Below are positions 63,742-64,000 of a DNA stretch of 64,000 nt, one piece after another. Both the position numbers and the translations under genes were made by a program. A model generated the notes under the pieces. That model searched no databases, was not told the DNA's origin, and saw only the letters and a list, made by a program, of their open reading frames with translations. Origin of the DNA: Micromussa lordhowensis (Eukaryota; Cnidaria; Anthozoa; Scleractinia; Lobophylliidae); NCBI GenBank assembly GCA_964020085.1, contig OZ026602.1, positions 33,683,175-33,747,174 on the forward strand. Reading direction: 5' to 3'. Each line of letters begins with the position of its first letter. Positions within the stretch are counted from its first letter, which is position 1.

Positions 63742-64000
63742 AAGACCCCATTGATTTCGCGTCAGTTGACAACGAACAAAGCATCTAAGCGAGGGTCTTC
63801 GTTTTGTAGTTTGAGCCGGCTTAATCTACAAAACGAAGACCCCATTGACTTCGCGTCAGTTGACAACGAACAAAGCATTTAAGCGAGGGTCTTCGTTTTG
63901 TAGTTTGAGCTGGCTTAATCTACAAAACGAAGCATTTAAGCGAGGGTCTCCGTTTTGTATGAGCCGGCTTAATTTCGCGTCAGAAGAGACTTGACTTGCT
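63742..64000 (-). repeat. Right TIR of the MULE element (cut by the window end)
   Basis: This is the reverse complement of the left arm from 51,800 inward: the AAATTAAGCCGGCTCAT start, then one unit of the CTTAAAT/GAAGTCAA type and one of the CTTAGAT/GAAATCAA type. It then runs into unique sequence (TTTGGATATTAAGG on the minus strand). It holds about two units against nearly eight on the left. The outermost 100 bases are expected just outside the window. Confidence 0.93.

Larger units (their letters stand above)
51700..64000. mobile_element. Large MULE-type DNA transposon with long TIRs and a kinase/peptidase-like cargo gene (right end outside window)
   Basis: The left arm (51,700-52,580) and the right arm (63,742 to the window end) are inverted copies. 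The stretch beginning AGCAAGTCAAGTCTCTTCTG at 51,800 is mirrored ending at 64,000, with about 98% identity over 260 bp. The left arm has 100 more outer bases, so the right end should fall near 64,100 and the element be about 12.4 kb. Inside are a MULE/SWIM transposase gene and a kinase/peptidase-like gene, both on the minus strand. It truncates Penelope unit 6, suggesting insertion into the array. Long TIRs, a DDE transposase and a SWIM finger fit the Mutator superfamily (including the animal Phantom group). The target duplication (8-10 bp expected) cannot be checked here. Confidence 0.85.

Overview
This is eukaryotic, intron-bearing, AT-rich DNA dominated by transposable elements. The families present (L1-like LINE, BEL/Pao LTR element, Penelope-like elements with hammerhead-type motifs, KDZ-type and TNP2-type transposase genes, a MULE/SWIM transposase with a kinase companion, a tRNA-derived SINE) suggest a cnidarian, probably an anthozoan such as a stony coral. 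That assignment is an inference from family content; no ordinary housekeeping gene is visible.

Layout. 1-5.95 kb: an L1-like LINE on the minus strand. ORF2 carries a one-base frameshift in a homopolymer, and ORF1 is split by a 720-bp element with terminal inverted repeats (TIRs). 6.1-16.6 kb: scattered plus-strand exons, some of a TNP2/DUF4218-type (EnSpm/CACTA) transposase gene, separated by repeats. One candidate ~5.1-kb CACTA-like element has CATGAAAAT-rich subterminal blocks. 16.9-31.1 kb: two tandem tRNA-derived SINEs, then a minus-strand KDZ-type transposase gene of at least 12 exons. It has frame breaks and is interrupted inside an exon by a 6.5-kb BEL/Pao element with 5-bp target duplications. 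Its 3' exon encodes an acidic linker plus the start of a cysteine-peptidase-like module. 31.3-33.3 kb: a plus-strand gene with a HIRAN-like domain, then a 5'-truncated Penelope-like fragment with a 13-bp target duplication and a hammerhead-like fold. 34.1-37.2 kb: a phase-consistent five-exon minus-strand gene of unknown function with one in-frame stop.

37.36-51.70 kb: a head-to-tail array of near-identical 2,711-bp Penelope-like units (five ORF-bearing units plus partial units at both ends). Each has an RT/GIY-YIG ORF and a hammerhead-ribozyme-like motif at the ORF start. The sixth unit is cut at 51,699.

51.70 kb to just beyond the window: a large MULE-type DNA transposon, about 12.4 kb by extrapolation. 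Its long TIRs are built of 94-bp tandem units. Inside lie a MULE transposase gene with DDE, SWIM and C-terminal Cys motifs, fed by tandemly duplicated exon cassettes, and a four-exon gene that fuses a complete protein kinase to a C-terminal domain with Cys and Asp-x-His motifs. A related Asn-x-Cys-Ser segment ends the KDZ gene 40 kb away, so two unrelated transposase loci seem to carry the same accessory module. This is the most interesting system in the window.
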